The notes below the pieces were generated by a model that saw only the letters and a program-made list of their open reading frames with translations, searched no databases and was not told the DNA's origin. A stretch of DNA of 64,000 nt, from positions 154,923 through 218,922 of the forward strand of contig NZ_MUXZ01000008.1 in assembly GCF_002015075.1 (NCBI RefSeq), written 5' to 3'. Origin of the DNA: Canicola haemoglobinophilus (lineage in GTDB: Bacteria > Pseudomonadota > Gammaproteobacteria > Enterobacterales > Pasteurellaceae). A program made the translations under genes and the position numbers. Below are positions 6,742-15,145 of the stretch, piece after piece; positions within the stretch are counted from its first letter, which is position 1; each line of letters starts with the position of its first letter.

Positions 6742-8043
6742 ATGAAAAAATCTATTTTTACTCAATCCTTAATTGCATCTGCATTAGCATTATCTGCAAC
6801 TTATGCCAATGCGGCGGCATTCCAATTAGCTGAAATATCAACTTCTGGCTTAGGTCGTGCTTATGCAGGTGAAGCAGCGATTGCTGAAGACGCATCCGTA
6901 GTAGCAACTAACCCTGCTTTAATGACGAAATTTAAACAAAATGAATTCTCTGTGGGTGGAATTTTAGTTGATGCTAAAGTGCATTTAGAGGGAGAGACTT
7001 TTGTGTATGAAAACGGAAAAGTTCCTGGAAAAGATATGCCCAGAGCTGGAGATTCAGCAGATCAACGTGATGTGATTCCTCGTGCTTTTGTACCTAATTT
7101 ATATGTGGTAACGCCAATTAATGATCGTTTTGCGATTGGTGGAGGAATGAATGTAAATTTTGGTATGCGAAGTAAATTTGATTCTGATTATAGTGCGGGT
7201 ATTTATGGGGGAAACACAAAATTAACTGCTGTTAATCTTAATTTAAGTGGCGCATATCGTGTTACTCAGGGGTTAAGTTTTGGTTTGGGATTAAATGCGG
7301 TTTATGCAAAAGCAAAATTGGAGCGTAATGTAGGTTTATTAGAGCTAATCCCTCCATTTAAGGACAAGCAGGCTAAAGTTGATACATTAGTAGCTCGTTT
7401 ACAAGATAATAATGCATGGGGCTTTGGTTGGAATGCTGGTTTAGTGTATGAATTTAATGAAAATAACCGTATTGGTGTAGCTTATCATTCACATGTAGAT
7501 ATTACCTTTAAAGATGGTGCAGCATATACTTTCCCTAGCAAAACTAAAGCGGCTTCTTTAGAATTAAATCTTCCAGCTTATTGGGAAATTTCTGGTTATC
7601 ATAAAATGACTGAGCGATTTGCCATGAGTTATAGCTTGAAACGTACGCTTTGGAACCGTTTTGAGAAATTACAGGCAACCTTTAATGATGGAGTTCCAGC
7701 CTTATATAAACCAGAATATTTCCAAGATAGTACGCGTATTGCCTTAGGCGCAAGCTATGATGTAAATGAGGCTTTAACATTGCGTACTGGTATTGCTTAC
7801 GATGAAAGCCCAATTGTTGCACCTTATAAATCCGCTTCTATTCCAGATACCGACCGCACTTGGTATAGCTTAGGGGCGACTTATAAAGTGACTCAAAATC
7901 TTTCTGTGGATTTAGCCTATACCCATATTAGAGGTAAAACGATTAGTTTCGTTGAACAAGAGCTAGGCAAACCAATTAGAGTGGAATACACTTCAAGATC
8001 AAAAGCAAACTTATTCGGTTTAAATCTTAACTACCGTTTCTAA
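6742..8043 (+). CDS. ompP1: Outer membrane protein P1 / FadL-family long-chain fatty acid porin
   Basis: 433 residues. A signal peptide ends ANA-AAFQLAE, so the mature protein begins with the FadL-type N-terminal plug (FQLAEISTSGLGRAYAGEAA, NPALM). The rest is a 14-stranded beta barrel ending in Phe (LNYRF), a typical outer-membrane signature. It is homologous to H. influenzae P1, the FadL homologue and a surface antigen. Compared with P1 as I remember it, several surface loops differ strongly (for example residues 75-100 and 195-220), which helps suggest a species other than typical H. influenzae. AAGG precedes the ATG. An FadR-like operator lies upstream and a strong terminator downstream. 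Confidence 0.93.
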   Translation: MKKSIFTQSLIASALALSATYANAAAFQLAEISTSGLGRAYAGEAAIAEDASVVATNPALMTKFKQNEFSVGGILVDAKVHLEGETFVYENGKVPGKDMPRAGDSADQRDVIPRAFVPNLYVVTPINDRFAIGGGMNVNFGMRSKFDSDYSAGIYGGNTKLTAVNLNLSGAYRVTQGLSFGLGLNAVYAKAKLERNVGLLELIPPFKDKQAKVDTLVARLQDNNAWGFGWNAGLVYEFNENNRIGVAYHSHVDITFKDGAAYTFPSKTKAASLELNLPAYWEISGYHKMTERFAMSYSLKRTLWNRFEKLQATFNDGVPALYKPEYFQDSTRIALGASYDVNEALTLRTGIAYDESPIVAPYKSASIPDTDRTWYSLGATYKVTQNLSVDLAYTHIRGKTISFVEQELGKPIRVEYTSRSKANLFGLNLNYRF

Positions 8044-8061
8044 TAACTATCTATTATAATC

Positions 8062-8088
8062 AGGCGTATTTTTTAATACGCCTTTTTG
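8062..8088 (+). terminator. Terminator of ompP1
   Basis: AGGCGTATT (8062-8070), TTTT loop, AATACGCCT (8075-8083), then five T. It runs up to the start of ogt, leaving that gene only 7 bases of leader after it. Confidence 0.9.
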
Positions 8089-8094
8089 TTTTTT

Positions 8095-8634
8095 ATGCAG
8101 CCTATTTTTTATTGCTATTATCATTCACCTATTGGGCGATTATTGATGTTGTCACAAGATAATCAACTCACCAATCTTGATTTTGACATCGAACAGATTA
8201 AGCCAAATCCTCGTTGGATTCTTAATCAAAATCTACCGCTCTTTTTACAAGTAAAATCCGCATTAGATCGTTATTTTAGTGGAAAAAAAGAAGATTTTTC
8301 CGCTATTCCATTAAATCCACAAGGCACAGAGTTTCAGCAAAAAATATGGCAAGTGTTACGCCATATTCAATATGGGCAATCTAGTAGCTATGGCGAGTTA
8401 GCTAACTTAATTGATCACCCTAAGGCGGTAAGAGCGGTTGGTGGTGCGGTAGGACGAAATCCAATTAGCATTATCATTCCTTGTCATCGCATTTTAGGAA
8501 AAAATCGTCAACTCACAGGTTTTGGCGGAGGATTGCCAACAAAACGTTATTTATTGCAATTAGAAAAAATTGACTATGTTGACCAAGGCGTTGAATATGT
8601 GAAACCCAAATTACTTAAAAAATACAAAATTTAG
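8095..8634 (+). CDS. ogt: Methylated-DNA--[protein]-cysteine methyltransferase
   Basis: 179 residues from the ATG at 8095 (an upstream TTG at 8086 lies in the terminator tail and is unlikely to be the start). The suicide DNA-repair protein transfers methyl groups from O6-methylguanine to its own cysteine in IIIPCHRI near residue 127. The helix-turn-helix with YGELANLI and the arginine finger region (HPKAVRAVGGAVGRNP) are present. No good Shine-Dalgarno is visible. It is followed after 9 bases by mutH, so two DNA-repair genes are probably co-transcribed. Confidence 0.93.
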   Translation: MQPIFYCYYHSPIGRLLMLSQDNQLTNLDFDIEQIKPNPRWILNQNLPLFLQVKSALDRYFSGKKEDFSAIPLNPQGTEFQQKIWQVLRHIQYGQSSSYGELANLIDHPKAVRAVGGAVGRNPISIIIPCHRILGKNRQLTGFGGGLPTKRYLLQLEKIDYVDQGVEYVKPKLLKKYKI

Positions 8635-8643
8635 ACCGCACTT

Positions 8644-9306
8644 ATGATTCCCAAAAATGAAACAGAACTGTTGCAACGAGCAAAATCTATCGCAGGATTA
8701 ACCTTTGCTGAATTGGCAAAAGAACTGCATATGCTTGTTCCGCCTGATTTAAAGCGTGATAAAGGTTGGGTTGGAACGTTAATTGAAACTGCATTAGGAG
8801 CAATGGCAGGCAGTAAAGCAGAACAAGATTTTAGCCATTTAGGCATTGAGTTAAAAACAATCCCCATTAATCAACAAGGTTATCCTTTAGAAACGACTTT
8901 CGTCAGCCTTGCGCCTCTAACACAAAACAGTGGGGTTACTTGGCAATCATCTCACGTTAAGCATAAACTCTCAAAAGTGCTTTGGATTCCTATTCAAGGA
9001 GAACGACAAATTCCCCTTGCAGAACGCTGTATCGGCGCACCAATTTTATGGCAACCTTCGCCTTCACAAGAACAACGCTTACGTCAGGATTGGGAAGAAT
9101 TAATGGACTACATTGTGCTTGGTAAACTGGATCAAATTACTGCTCGTATTGGTGAAGTCTTGCAACTACGTCCCAAAGGTGCAAATAGTCGCTCTTTAAC
9201 TAAAGGCATTGGAAAAAGTGGCGAGATCATTGATACCTTGCCTTTAGGTTTTTATTTACGCAAAGAATTTACCGCTGAAATTTTGCAGAATTTTCTAACA
9301 GATTAA
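8644..9306 (+). CDS. mutH: DNA mismatch repair endonuclease MutH
   Basis: 220 residues, the normal length for MutH. It nicks the unmethylated strand at hemimethylated GATC sites after activation by MutS and MutL. Catalytic residues fit the family: Glu and Asp in GTLIETALG and SHLGIELKTIPI (ExK). An uptake signal ACCGCACTT (8635-8643) directly abuts the ATG, so the ribosome-binding region is made of the uptake sequence and no typical Shine-Dalgarno is present. The gene follows ogt by 9 bases. Confidence 0.95.
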   Translation: MIPKNETELLQRAKSIAGLTFAELAKELHMLVPPDLKRDKGWVGTLIETALGAMAGSKAEQDFSHLGIELKTIPINQQGYPLETTFVSLAPLTQNSGVTWQSSHVKHKLSKVLWIPIQGERQIPLAERCIGAPILWQPSPSQEQRLRQDWEELMDYIVLGKLDQITARIGEVLQLRPKGANSRSLTKGIGKSGEIIDTLPLGFYLRKEFTAEILQNFLTD

Positions 9307-9369
9307 TTGAATTTAACAAAAAACTCGTTAAGATGACGAGCTTTCACTTTTTATATAAGGAACCTTTAT

Positions 9370-10092
9370 ATGTTTGAATGGCTATCAAGTCCAGAATCTT
9401 GGATTGCATTATTAACTCTAGCATCGTTAGAGATTGTACTAGGTATTGATAACATTATTTTTATTAGTATCTTAATTGGCAGATTACCTAAACAACAACG
9501 TCAATCTGGGCGTTTAATCGGTTTAGGATTAGCAATGGGCATGCGTATTTTACTATTGCTTTCATTATCTTGGTTAATGAAATTAACAACCCCTTTATTC
9601 ACTATTTTAGGCAATGAAATTTCTAGGCGAGATTTAATTTTGTTAATAGGTGGATTATTTTTGGTTGCTAAAAGTACTCATGAAATTCATCATGCTATGA
9701 TGCCTGCAGAAAGCGAAGAGCAAACTAATGCAAAAGCGGCAAACTTCTTTAGTATTTTAGCCCAGATCGCTATTTTGGATATTGTTTTCTCTTTAGATTC
9801 AGTCATTACTGCGGTTGGTATGGCGGATCAAATTGAAGTTATGATAGTTGCTATTATTTTAGCGGTAAGTGTAATGATGATTGCGGCTAAACCTATTGGC
9901 GATTTTGTAGAAACTCATCCTACGTTGAAAGTATTAGCGCTATCTTTCTTAATTTTGGTTGGCGTTGCCTTGATTGGCGAAAGTTTAGATTTCCATATTC
10001 CGAAAGGTTATATTTATTTCGCTATGGGCTTTTCAGTCGTAGTTGAAATGATCAATATTAGAATGAGAAAAAAATTAATTCGCAAGCCATAA
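9370..10092 (+). CDS. TerC-family integral membrane protein
   Basis: 240 residues with about seven membrane helices. The conserved acidic membrane motifs EIVLGIDNIIFI (residues 21-32) and LDIVFSLDSVITAVG (near 137) are present, as in E. coli YgdQ/YoaE and TerC; these acidic pairs probably bind metal. The family has been linked to manganese export and tellurite resistance, but the substrate is not shown here. AAGGAA precedes the ATG. It is monocistronic, ended by the terminator at 10144-10172. Confidence 0.88.
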   Translation: MFEWLSSPESWIALLTLASLEIVLGIDNIIFISILIGRLPKQQRQSGRLIGLGLAMGMRILLLLSLSWLMKLTTPLFTILGNEISRRDLILLIGGLFLVAKSTHEIHHAMMPAESEEQTNAKAANFFSILAQIAILDIVFSLDSVITAVGMADQIEVMIVAIILAVSVMMIAAKPIGDFVETHPTLKVLALSFLILVGVALIGESLDFHIPKGYIYFAMGFSVVVEMINIRMRKKLIRKP

Positions 10093-10143
10093 GCAGAAAG
10101 AGCGGTTATTTTTATCTCTAAACTTCTTTAAGCAATCGAAAAA

Positions 10144-10172
10144 AAGGCTGAGTCTAATTAGAACTCAGCCTT
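10144..10172. terminator. Bidirectional terminator, terC / oapA
   Basis: AAGGCTGAGT (10144-10153) pairs with ACTCAGCCTT (10163-10172) around a 9-base loop, between convergent genes, with A/T runs on both sides. Confidence 0.85.
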
Positions 10173-10194
10173 ACTATTTTAATCTTTTATAGAA

Positions 10195-11523
10195 TTACTT
10201 CTTAAACTGATAACTTCCATCAGCTTGGCGGATAAAACGCGCCCCATTAGACAAGCGTAGCTCATTAACACGACCTTGGCTATTTAATGATACTTGTACT
10301 TTATCGCCTGGCTTAAAGCTGCTTAATGCGTTACCAGCACCACTTGCTTTTGTCATAGCATTTACATCCGAAATATTTAGATTGTTATTGCGGAATACTT
10401 GCATTAATGAAGTTCCTTGTGGCACAACAAGGGTTTTACTCGCTTTATTTGTTTGCGCTACAGGCTTTTGAGATTTTGCTGTGTTAGCTGGCTTAGCATC
10501 AATAACTGGTGCACCTTTTTTCTCTATTTTAGATTTTTCGCTATTTTTAGGTTTTTCTACTGGTTTTGTTTTCTCTACAAATTTAGGCTTTTCTACCGCT
10601 CTTGGTTTGTTTTGTGCTTTGGGTTGTTCTGCGGCAGTTTCGCTAATTACTTTTGGGGCTGGCTGAACTGTTGCAATATTTTTTTCTTGCTCAACTTTTG
10701 TTGGCTCTACTTTTTCTTGCTCAACGATGCTTGGTGTTTGGCTTGGTGCTTTCACATTTGGCATTATTGTTTGAGTAGTAGCTTGCTCCGTTGCTGGAGA
10801 AACTATAACATCAGTTTCTTTTGTCTCTGTCGGAGTAGGAGTATTTGTTTCTGTAGTCGTTTCTGACGTCGTTGCAACTTTTGTTTGAGGTTGAGGATTA
10901 TTTAGTTTATCTAAAATCGTTGGTTCAGCAGGTTGAGATTGATCCAATGATTGAAATTGAGTTGGAATGGTATTGCCCTTAGGCTGTTCAAAAGATTGCA
11001 CCACATCACTACTTGGTTTTAACCATGAAATGATAAGTAGGACAAGAACAGCAATTAATAAGGCAATAAAAATACGACGATATTTAGGTGGTAGCGCACC
11101 TAATACAGACCAATTCTCTGGTTTTGTTAAATTTTCTTGAACCGTTTTTATGGGTTCTTCTGATGTACTTTGAGCTTCATTTTTTTCAGCATCTGTGGTT
11201 GTTTTTTGTTCTTGCGTTTCAGGTATCATGATATTTTGTTCGTTTCCAATAGTAATAACAGGAATTGCAGTTTCTTGTGTTTTTTGCTCTGTTTCAATAT
11301 TTGTTGTTTGGGATGCAATAGTAGGTTCTTTACGCATACTAAAATTTGTTTCATTAGTGCTACTTTTTTTACCTAATCCACTAAAGATGCTTTTGGACTT
11401 TTCTAATAAGGTGGGTTTGGGGGTTGGGTGTCTTTTAGGAGTAATGGGTTCCATATCAAGTTCTAATTCTTTCTGTACAGGGGCTTGTCCAGAGCTTTCA
11501 ATTTTATTTTGTTCAGTTGTCAC
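10195..11523 (-). CDS. oapA: Opacity-associated protein OapA
   Basis: 442 residues. The N-terminal 145 residues are cytoplasmic, polar and Lys/Thr-rich; one membrane helix follows near residues 150-172 (RRIFIALLIAVLVLLIISW); then comes a long Pro/Lys/Thr/Glu low-complexity linker and a C-terminal LysM-like/OapA domain (from about 355: TLVVPQGTSLMQVFRNNNLN). In H. influenzae OapA is needed for colony opacity and helps colonisation and adherence. The start is GTG with AAGG upstream. In Rd, as I recall, oapB lies immediately downstream; here the gene is followed by a terminator and terC instead. Confidence 0.92.
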   Translation of the reverse strand: MTTEQNKIESSGQAPVQKELELDMEPITPKRHPTPKPTLLEKSKSIFSGLGKKSSTNETNFSMRKEPTIASQTTNIETEQKTQETAIPVITIGNEQNIMIPETQEQKTTTDAEKNEAQSTSEEPIKTVQENLTKPENWSVLGALPPKYRRIFIALLIAVLVLLIISWLKPSSDVVQSFEQPKGNTIPTQFQSLDQSQPAEPTILDKLNNPQPQTKVATTSETTTETNTPTPTETKETDVIVSPATEQATTQTIMPNVKAPSQTPSIVEQEKVEPTKVEQEKNIATVQPAPKVISETAAEQPKAQNKPRAVEKPKFVEKTKPVEKPKNSEKSKIEKKGAPVIDAKPANTAKSQKPVAQTNKASKTLVVPQGTSLMQVFRNNNLNISDVNAMTKASGAGNALSSFKPGDKVQVSLNSQGRVNELRLSNGARFIRQADGSYQFKK

Positions 11524-11615
11524 AATAGTACCTTAGTCTAAAAAAGTGATAGTTAAAGATACGCACAAAGTGCGGTTAAATTTCTGTGTATTCTAAAGGA
11601 TATTTGTCCTTTTTC

Positions 11616-12641
11616 CTATGCTGTATATAAAGTTTTGTTGGGTTCTCCGGCAATTTCACGAGCCAATTTAGGCACTAAAAATCCTGAAGTAATGCTTTGT
11701 AATTGCTTGTAAATTGCTAGTGCTTTTTCGTCTTCAATATAGAAATGACTTGCACCTTCAACTTTATCCAATAAATGTAAGTAATAAGGCAAGATGCCGA
11801 TGTGAAATAACTTGTCACTTAATGCTTTCAAAATGAGTGCGTTATCGTTGATGTTTTTGAGTAACACAGATTGATTAAGCAAGGTGACATTAGCTTGTTT
11901 TAATTGTTGCATTGCTTTTGCCAAATGATCATCAATTTCATTGGCATGATTAATATGGGTAACAAGGACAATTTGTAAACGAGAGTTTTTGAACATTGTA
12001 CATAGCTCTGTCGTAATTCTCTGCGGAATAACAACCGGCAGTCTGGTATGAATACGCAAGCGTTGTAAGTGCGGTATGTTTTCCAAATGTTTGATGAGCC
12101 AACTTAATTCTTTATCTTTTGCCATTAGCGGATCACCGCCAGAGAAAACAACCTCCTCAATTTCGGAATGTTGTTGAATATAGGCAAGTACTTGTAACCA
12201 ATTCTCTTTGCTCCCTTTATTTTCCGCATAAGGAAAATGACGGCGAAAGCAATAGCGACAATTAATAGCACAGCTATTTTTTACCATAAATAACAATCGG
12301 TTATGGTATTTATGCAAAATATTAGGCGCTGGATTTTTTTGTTCATCTAAAGGATCTTTGCTAAAACCGACCGCACTTATAAACTCTTGTTGCGAAGACA
12401 TGGCTTGTAAAAATAATGGATCTTGTGGATTACCTTTTTGCATTTTAGTAACAAAAGGAAGTGGAACGCGTAAGGCAAATAATTTGCGTGCCAGAATATC
12501 TTCAGCAAAATCTTGTTCAGCTAATTCTAGAATATGAAGGAGTTGTTTTGGATCTGAAATCGCTGTTGCAAGATAATCAATCCAGTCTTCTGTTTGAATT
12601 TGTTCTTCTCTAATCGGGATATTTTGAGTTAAAATAGACAC
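11616..12641 (-). CDS. epmB: EF-P beta-lysylation enzyme EpmB (radical SAM lysine 2,3-aminomutase)
   Basis: The radical SAM motif CAINCRYCFRRHF (CxxxCxxC) lies near residue 115, with the following VVFSGGDPL motif for SAM binding and a C-terminal PLP-binding lysine region. EpmB turns alpha-lysine into beta-lysine for attachment to elongation factor P by EpmA. I chose the GTG at 12641, which gives about 341 residues; the frame stays open to a TTG at 12653. It is divergent from efp, its substrate gene, with only about 35 bp between starts. Two uptake signals lie inside the coding sequence. Confidence 0.93.
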   Translation of the reverse strand: MSILTQNIPIREEQIQTEDWIDYLATAISDPKQLLHILELAEQDFAEDILARKLFALRVPLPFVTKMQKGNPQDPLFLQAMSSQQEFISAVGFSKDPLDEQKNPAPNILHKYHNRLLFMVKNSCAINCRYCFRRHFPYAENKGSKENWLQVLAYIQQHSEIEEVVFSGGDPLMAKDKELSWLIKHLENIPHLQRLRIHTRLPVVIPQRITTELCTMFKNSRLQIVLVTHINHANEIDDHLAKAMQQLKQANVTLLNQSVLLKNINDNALILKALSDKLFHIGILPYYLHLLDKVEGASHFYIEDEKALAIYKQLQSITSGFLVPKLAREIAGEPNKTLYTA

Positions 12642-12675
12642 TTTTAAAAACAATCTCTTTTATTTTGAGGATAAT

Positions 12676-13242
12676 ATGGCTACATATACTACCAGTGATT
12701 TCAAACCAGGTCTAAAATTTATGCAAGATGGTGAACCTTGCGTAATCGTTGAAAATGAATTTGTTAAACCAGGCAAAGGTCAGGCTTTTACTCGCACACG
12801 TATTCGTAAATTAATTTCAGGTAAAGTATTAGATGTAAACTTTAAATCTGGTACTTCAGTAGAAGCTGCTGATGTAATGGATCTCAACTTAACTTACTCT
12901 TACAAAGATGATGCGTTCTGGTATTTTATGCACCCAGAAACATTTGAACAATATTCAGCAGATGCAAAAGCAATTGGTGATGCAGAAAAATGGTTGTTAG
13001 ATCAAGCTGATTGTATCGTAACTTTATGGAATGGCGCGCCAATTTCTGTAACGCCACCAAACTTTGTGGAATTAGAAATTATTGATACTGATCCAGGCTT
13101 AAAAGGTGATACAGCAGGAACAGGCGGTAAACCAGCAACATTAAGCACTGGCGCTGTAGTTAAAGTGCCTTTATTCGTACAAATCGGCGAAGTGATCAAA
13201 GTAGATACTCGTTCAGGCGAATATGTTTCTCGTGTGAAATAA
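12676..13242 (+). CDS. efp: Translation elongation factor P
   Basis: 188 residues, three beta-barrel domains. EF-P rescues ribosomes stalled at polyproline stretches. The modification loop is FVKPGKGQAF near residue 34; the Lys in PGKGQ is the site lysylated by EpmA/EpmB, and epmB is encoded divergently next door. The C-terminal region GLKGDT...KVPLFVQIGEVIKVDTRSGEYVSR is typical. GAGG precedes the ATG. A strong terminator follows. Confidence 0.98.
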   Translation: MATYTTSDFKPGLKFMQDGEPCVIVENEFVKPGKGQAFTRTRIRKLISGKVLDVNFKSGTSVEAADVMDLNLTYSYKDDAFWYFMHPETFEQYSADAKAIGDAEKWLLDQADCIVTLWNGAPISVTPPNFVELEIIDTDPGLKGDTAGTGGKPATLSTGAVVKVPLFVQIGEVIKVDTRSGEYVSRVK

Positions 13243-13262
13243 TGTCTGAATTAAGAAATTAG

Positions 13263-13299
13263 AAAATGGTGTATAACTCAAAGTTATACGCCATTTTTT
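13263..13299 (+). terminator. Terminator of efp
   Basis: AATGGTGTATAACT (13265-13278) pairs with AGTTATACGCCATT (13282-13295) around a 3-base loop, followed by a T run. Confidence 0.93.
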
Positions 13300-13373
13300 A
13301 TATCTTTTGTTAAAAAGTGCGGTGCTATTTGGCTTTTTTTTCGGGGCTCCCCATTTTTGAGCAAAAGATCCGC

Positions 13374-13379
13374 TATAAT
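13374..13379 (+). promoter_or_regulatory. -10 box of the ftsEX promoter
   Basis: A consensus TATAAT lies 38 bases before the ftsE ATG, after the efp terminator. No clear -35 hexamer is seen at 17 bases; TTGAGC lies too close. Confidence 0.5.
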
Positions 13380-13417
13380 GTGGCGCGAAAAAATAGATCG
13401 AATTTGTAGGACAAGAA

Positions 13418-14068
13418 ATGATACGTTTTGAAAATGTAAGTAAAGCCTATTTGGGAGGGAAGCCAGCGTTACAGGGGCTAAATTTTCATTTGCCCATAGG
13501 TAGCATGACTTATGTCGTGGGGCATTCTGGCGCAGGGAAAAGTACCTTATTGAAATTAATTATGGGCATGGAACGGGCAAATGGCGGGCAAATTTGGTTC
13601 AATGGGCATAATATTACTCGCTTATCAAAATATGAAATCCCTTTTCTACGCCGTCAAATTGGTATGGTGCATCAGGATTATCGCTTAATTACTGAGCGTA
13701 CTATTGCGGAAAATGTGGCTCTTCCTTTGATTATTGCTGGTATTCATCCGAAAGAAGCAGAAACAAGAGCATTTGCAGCATTAGATCGTGTGGGTTTGCG
13801 TGAGCGTGCGAAACATTTCCCTATTCACTTATCTGGCGGAGAACAACAACGCGTAGATATTGCTCGTGCTATTGTACATAAGCCTCAATTATTATTAGCC
13901 GATGAACCTACGGGAAATTTAGACGGTAAATTATCTTTAGGGATTTTTAATTTATTTGAAGAGCTTAATCAGTTGGGTATGACGGTACTAATTGCGACCC
14001 ATGATCTAACTCTTGTTCAACAAAAACCAAAACCTTGTTTAGTTTTGGAGAATGGTTATTTACGTTAA
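13418..14068 (+). CDS. ftsE: Cell division ABC ATPase FtsE
   Basis: 216 residues. Walker A GHSGAGKST near residue 37, the signature LSGGEQQR and Walker B LLLADEPTGNLD are all present. FtsE with FtsX acts at the septum, where it activates peptidoglycan hydrolases through EnvC and drives divisome assembly. ftsX follows after 9 bases. In many relatives ftsY precedes ftsE in one operon; here the upstream gene is efp with a terminator, so ftsEX has its own promoter. Confidence 0.96.
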   Translation: MIRFENVSKAYLGGKPALQGLNFHLPIGSMTYVVGHSGAGKSTLLKLIMGMERANGGQIWFNGHNITRLSKYEIPFLRRQIGMVHQDYRLITERTIAENVALPLIIAGIHPKEAETRAFAALDRVGLRERAKHFPIHLSGGEQQRVDIARAIVHKPQLLLADEPTGNLDGKLSLGIFNLFEELNQLGMTVLIATHDLTLVQQKPKPCLVLENGYLR

Positions 14069-14077
14069 GGAAAGATT

Positions 14078-15010
14078 ATGGCACATCGTCCTATTTACGC
14101 CTCTTGGGCTGTGCAAGTAAGTTATGTACTCAAAGCTGTTTGGGCTGATTTACTCAAGAAAAAATATTCAACTTTAATTACGATTTTGGTTATTGCTGTT
14201 TCGTTGACTATTCCTACGACGAGTTATTTACTGTGGAAGAATTTACATCATGCTACCACACAGTTTTATCCTGAAACTGAATTCACTTTATATTTGCATA
14301 AAAACTTATCGGAGGCTGATGCGAATATTGTGGTGGAAAAAATTCGCCAGCAAGAAGGAATAGAAAGTTTAAATTATATTTCTCGCAAAGAAAGTTTGAA
14401 CGAGTTTCGTCATTGGTCTGGTTTTTCGGAAGGATTAGATATTTTAGATGATAACCCACTTCCAGCTGTCGTGATGATTAAACCAACAAAAGAATACAAC
14501 GAAAATACGAAACGTCATCAACTTCGTGAAAATCTGTTGAATATCAAAGGGGTTGAGGAAGTGCGTTTAGATAATGAATGGTTAGAAAAACTGACCGCAC
14601 TTTCTTGGCTGATTGCACATATTGCACTCTTTTGTACGGTATTAATGGTGTTTTCCGTATTTTTAGTCATTGGCAATAGTATTCGCTCCGATGTGTATAG
14701 TAGTCAAGGGAATATTGAAATCATGAAATTATTAGGTGCAACGGATCAATTTATTTTACGTCCTTATCTTTATACCGGCATGATTTATGCCTTACTTGGT
14801 GCATTCTTTGCGAGCATATTTAGTGCGGCATTAATTGCCTATTTTACAAGTGCGGTCAAATATGTAACTGAGATTTTTGCAGTAAATTTTGACTTGCAAG
14901 GTATCACTCTCGCAGAGTTATTATTTTTACTGGCTTGTTGCACATTAATGGGCTATTTAGGGGCCTGGCTTTCAGCAAATCGTTATATTAATTTGCTCAA
15001 TAAAAAATAA
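14078..15010 (+). CDS. ftsX: Cell division membrane protein FtsX
   Basis: 310 residues with four membrane segments (about 35-55, 183-205, 237-260, 280-300) and a large periplasmic loop between the first two, the FtsX layout. It couples FtsE ATP hydrolysis to periplasmic hydrolase activation. AAGGAAAG precedes the ATG. Two uptake signals lie inside the gene in opposite orientation (14594 and 14848). Confidence 0.95.
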   Translation: MAHRPIYASWAVQVSYVLKAVWADLLKKKYSTLITILVIAVSLTIPTTSYLLWKNLHHATTQFYPETEFTLYLHKNLSEADANIVVEKIRQQEGIESLNYISRKESLNEFRHWSGFSEGLDILDDNPLPAVVMIKPTKEYNENTKRHQLRENLLNIKGVEEVRLDNEWLEKLTALSWLIAHIALFCTVLMVFSVFLVIGNSIRSDVYSSQGNIEIMKLLGATDQFILRPYLYTGMIYALLGAFFASIFSAALIAYFTSAVKYVTEIFAVNFDLQGITLAELLFLLACCTLMGYLGAWLSANRYINLLNKK

Positions 15011-15021
15011 TTAGATAAAAC

Positions 15022-15051
15022 AGCGAAGAAATTAAAATTCTTCGCTTTTTT
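15022..15051 (+). terminator. Terminator of ftsEX
   Basis: AGCGAAGAA (15022-15030) pairs with TTCTTCGCT (15038-15046), followed by six T. Confidence 0.9.
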
Positions 15052-15145
15052 ATTAAAAAAACTTGATTTTATTGAATTGTTCTGTAATTAATTAAAACAT
15101 TCTTTTTTACAATTCAACACAACATTAACTAATAAGGAAAATTAT

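Noticed and set aside
10417..10866. 149-codon frame opposite oapA, and the 11195-11536 frame
   Set aside because: Both are shadows of the Lys/Thr/Pro-rich low-complexity OapA coding sequence, with Cys/Phe/Trp-rich nonsense products.
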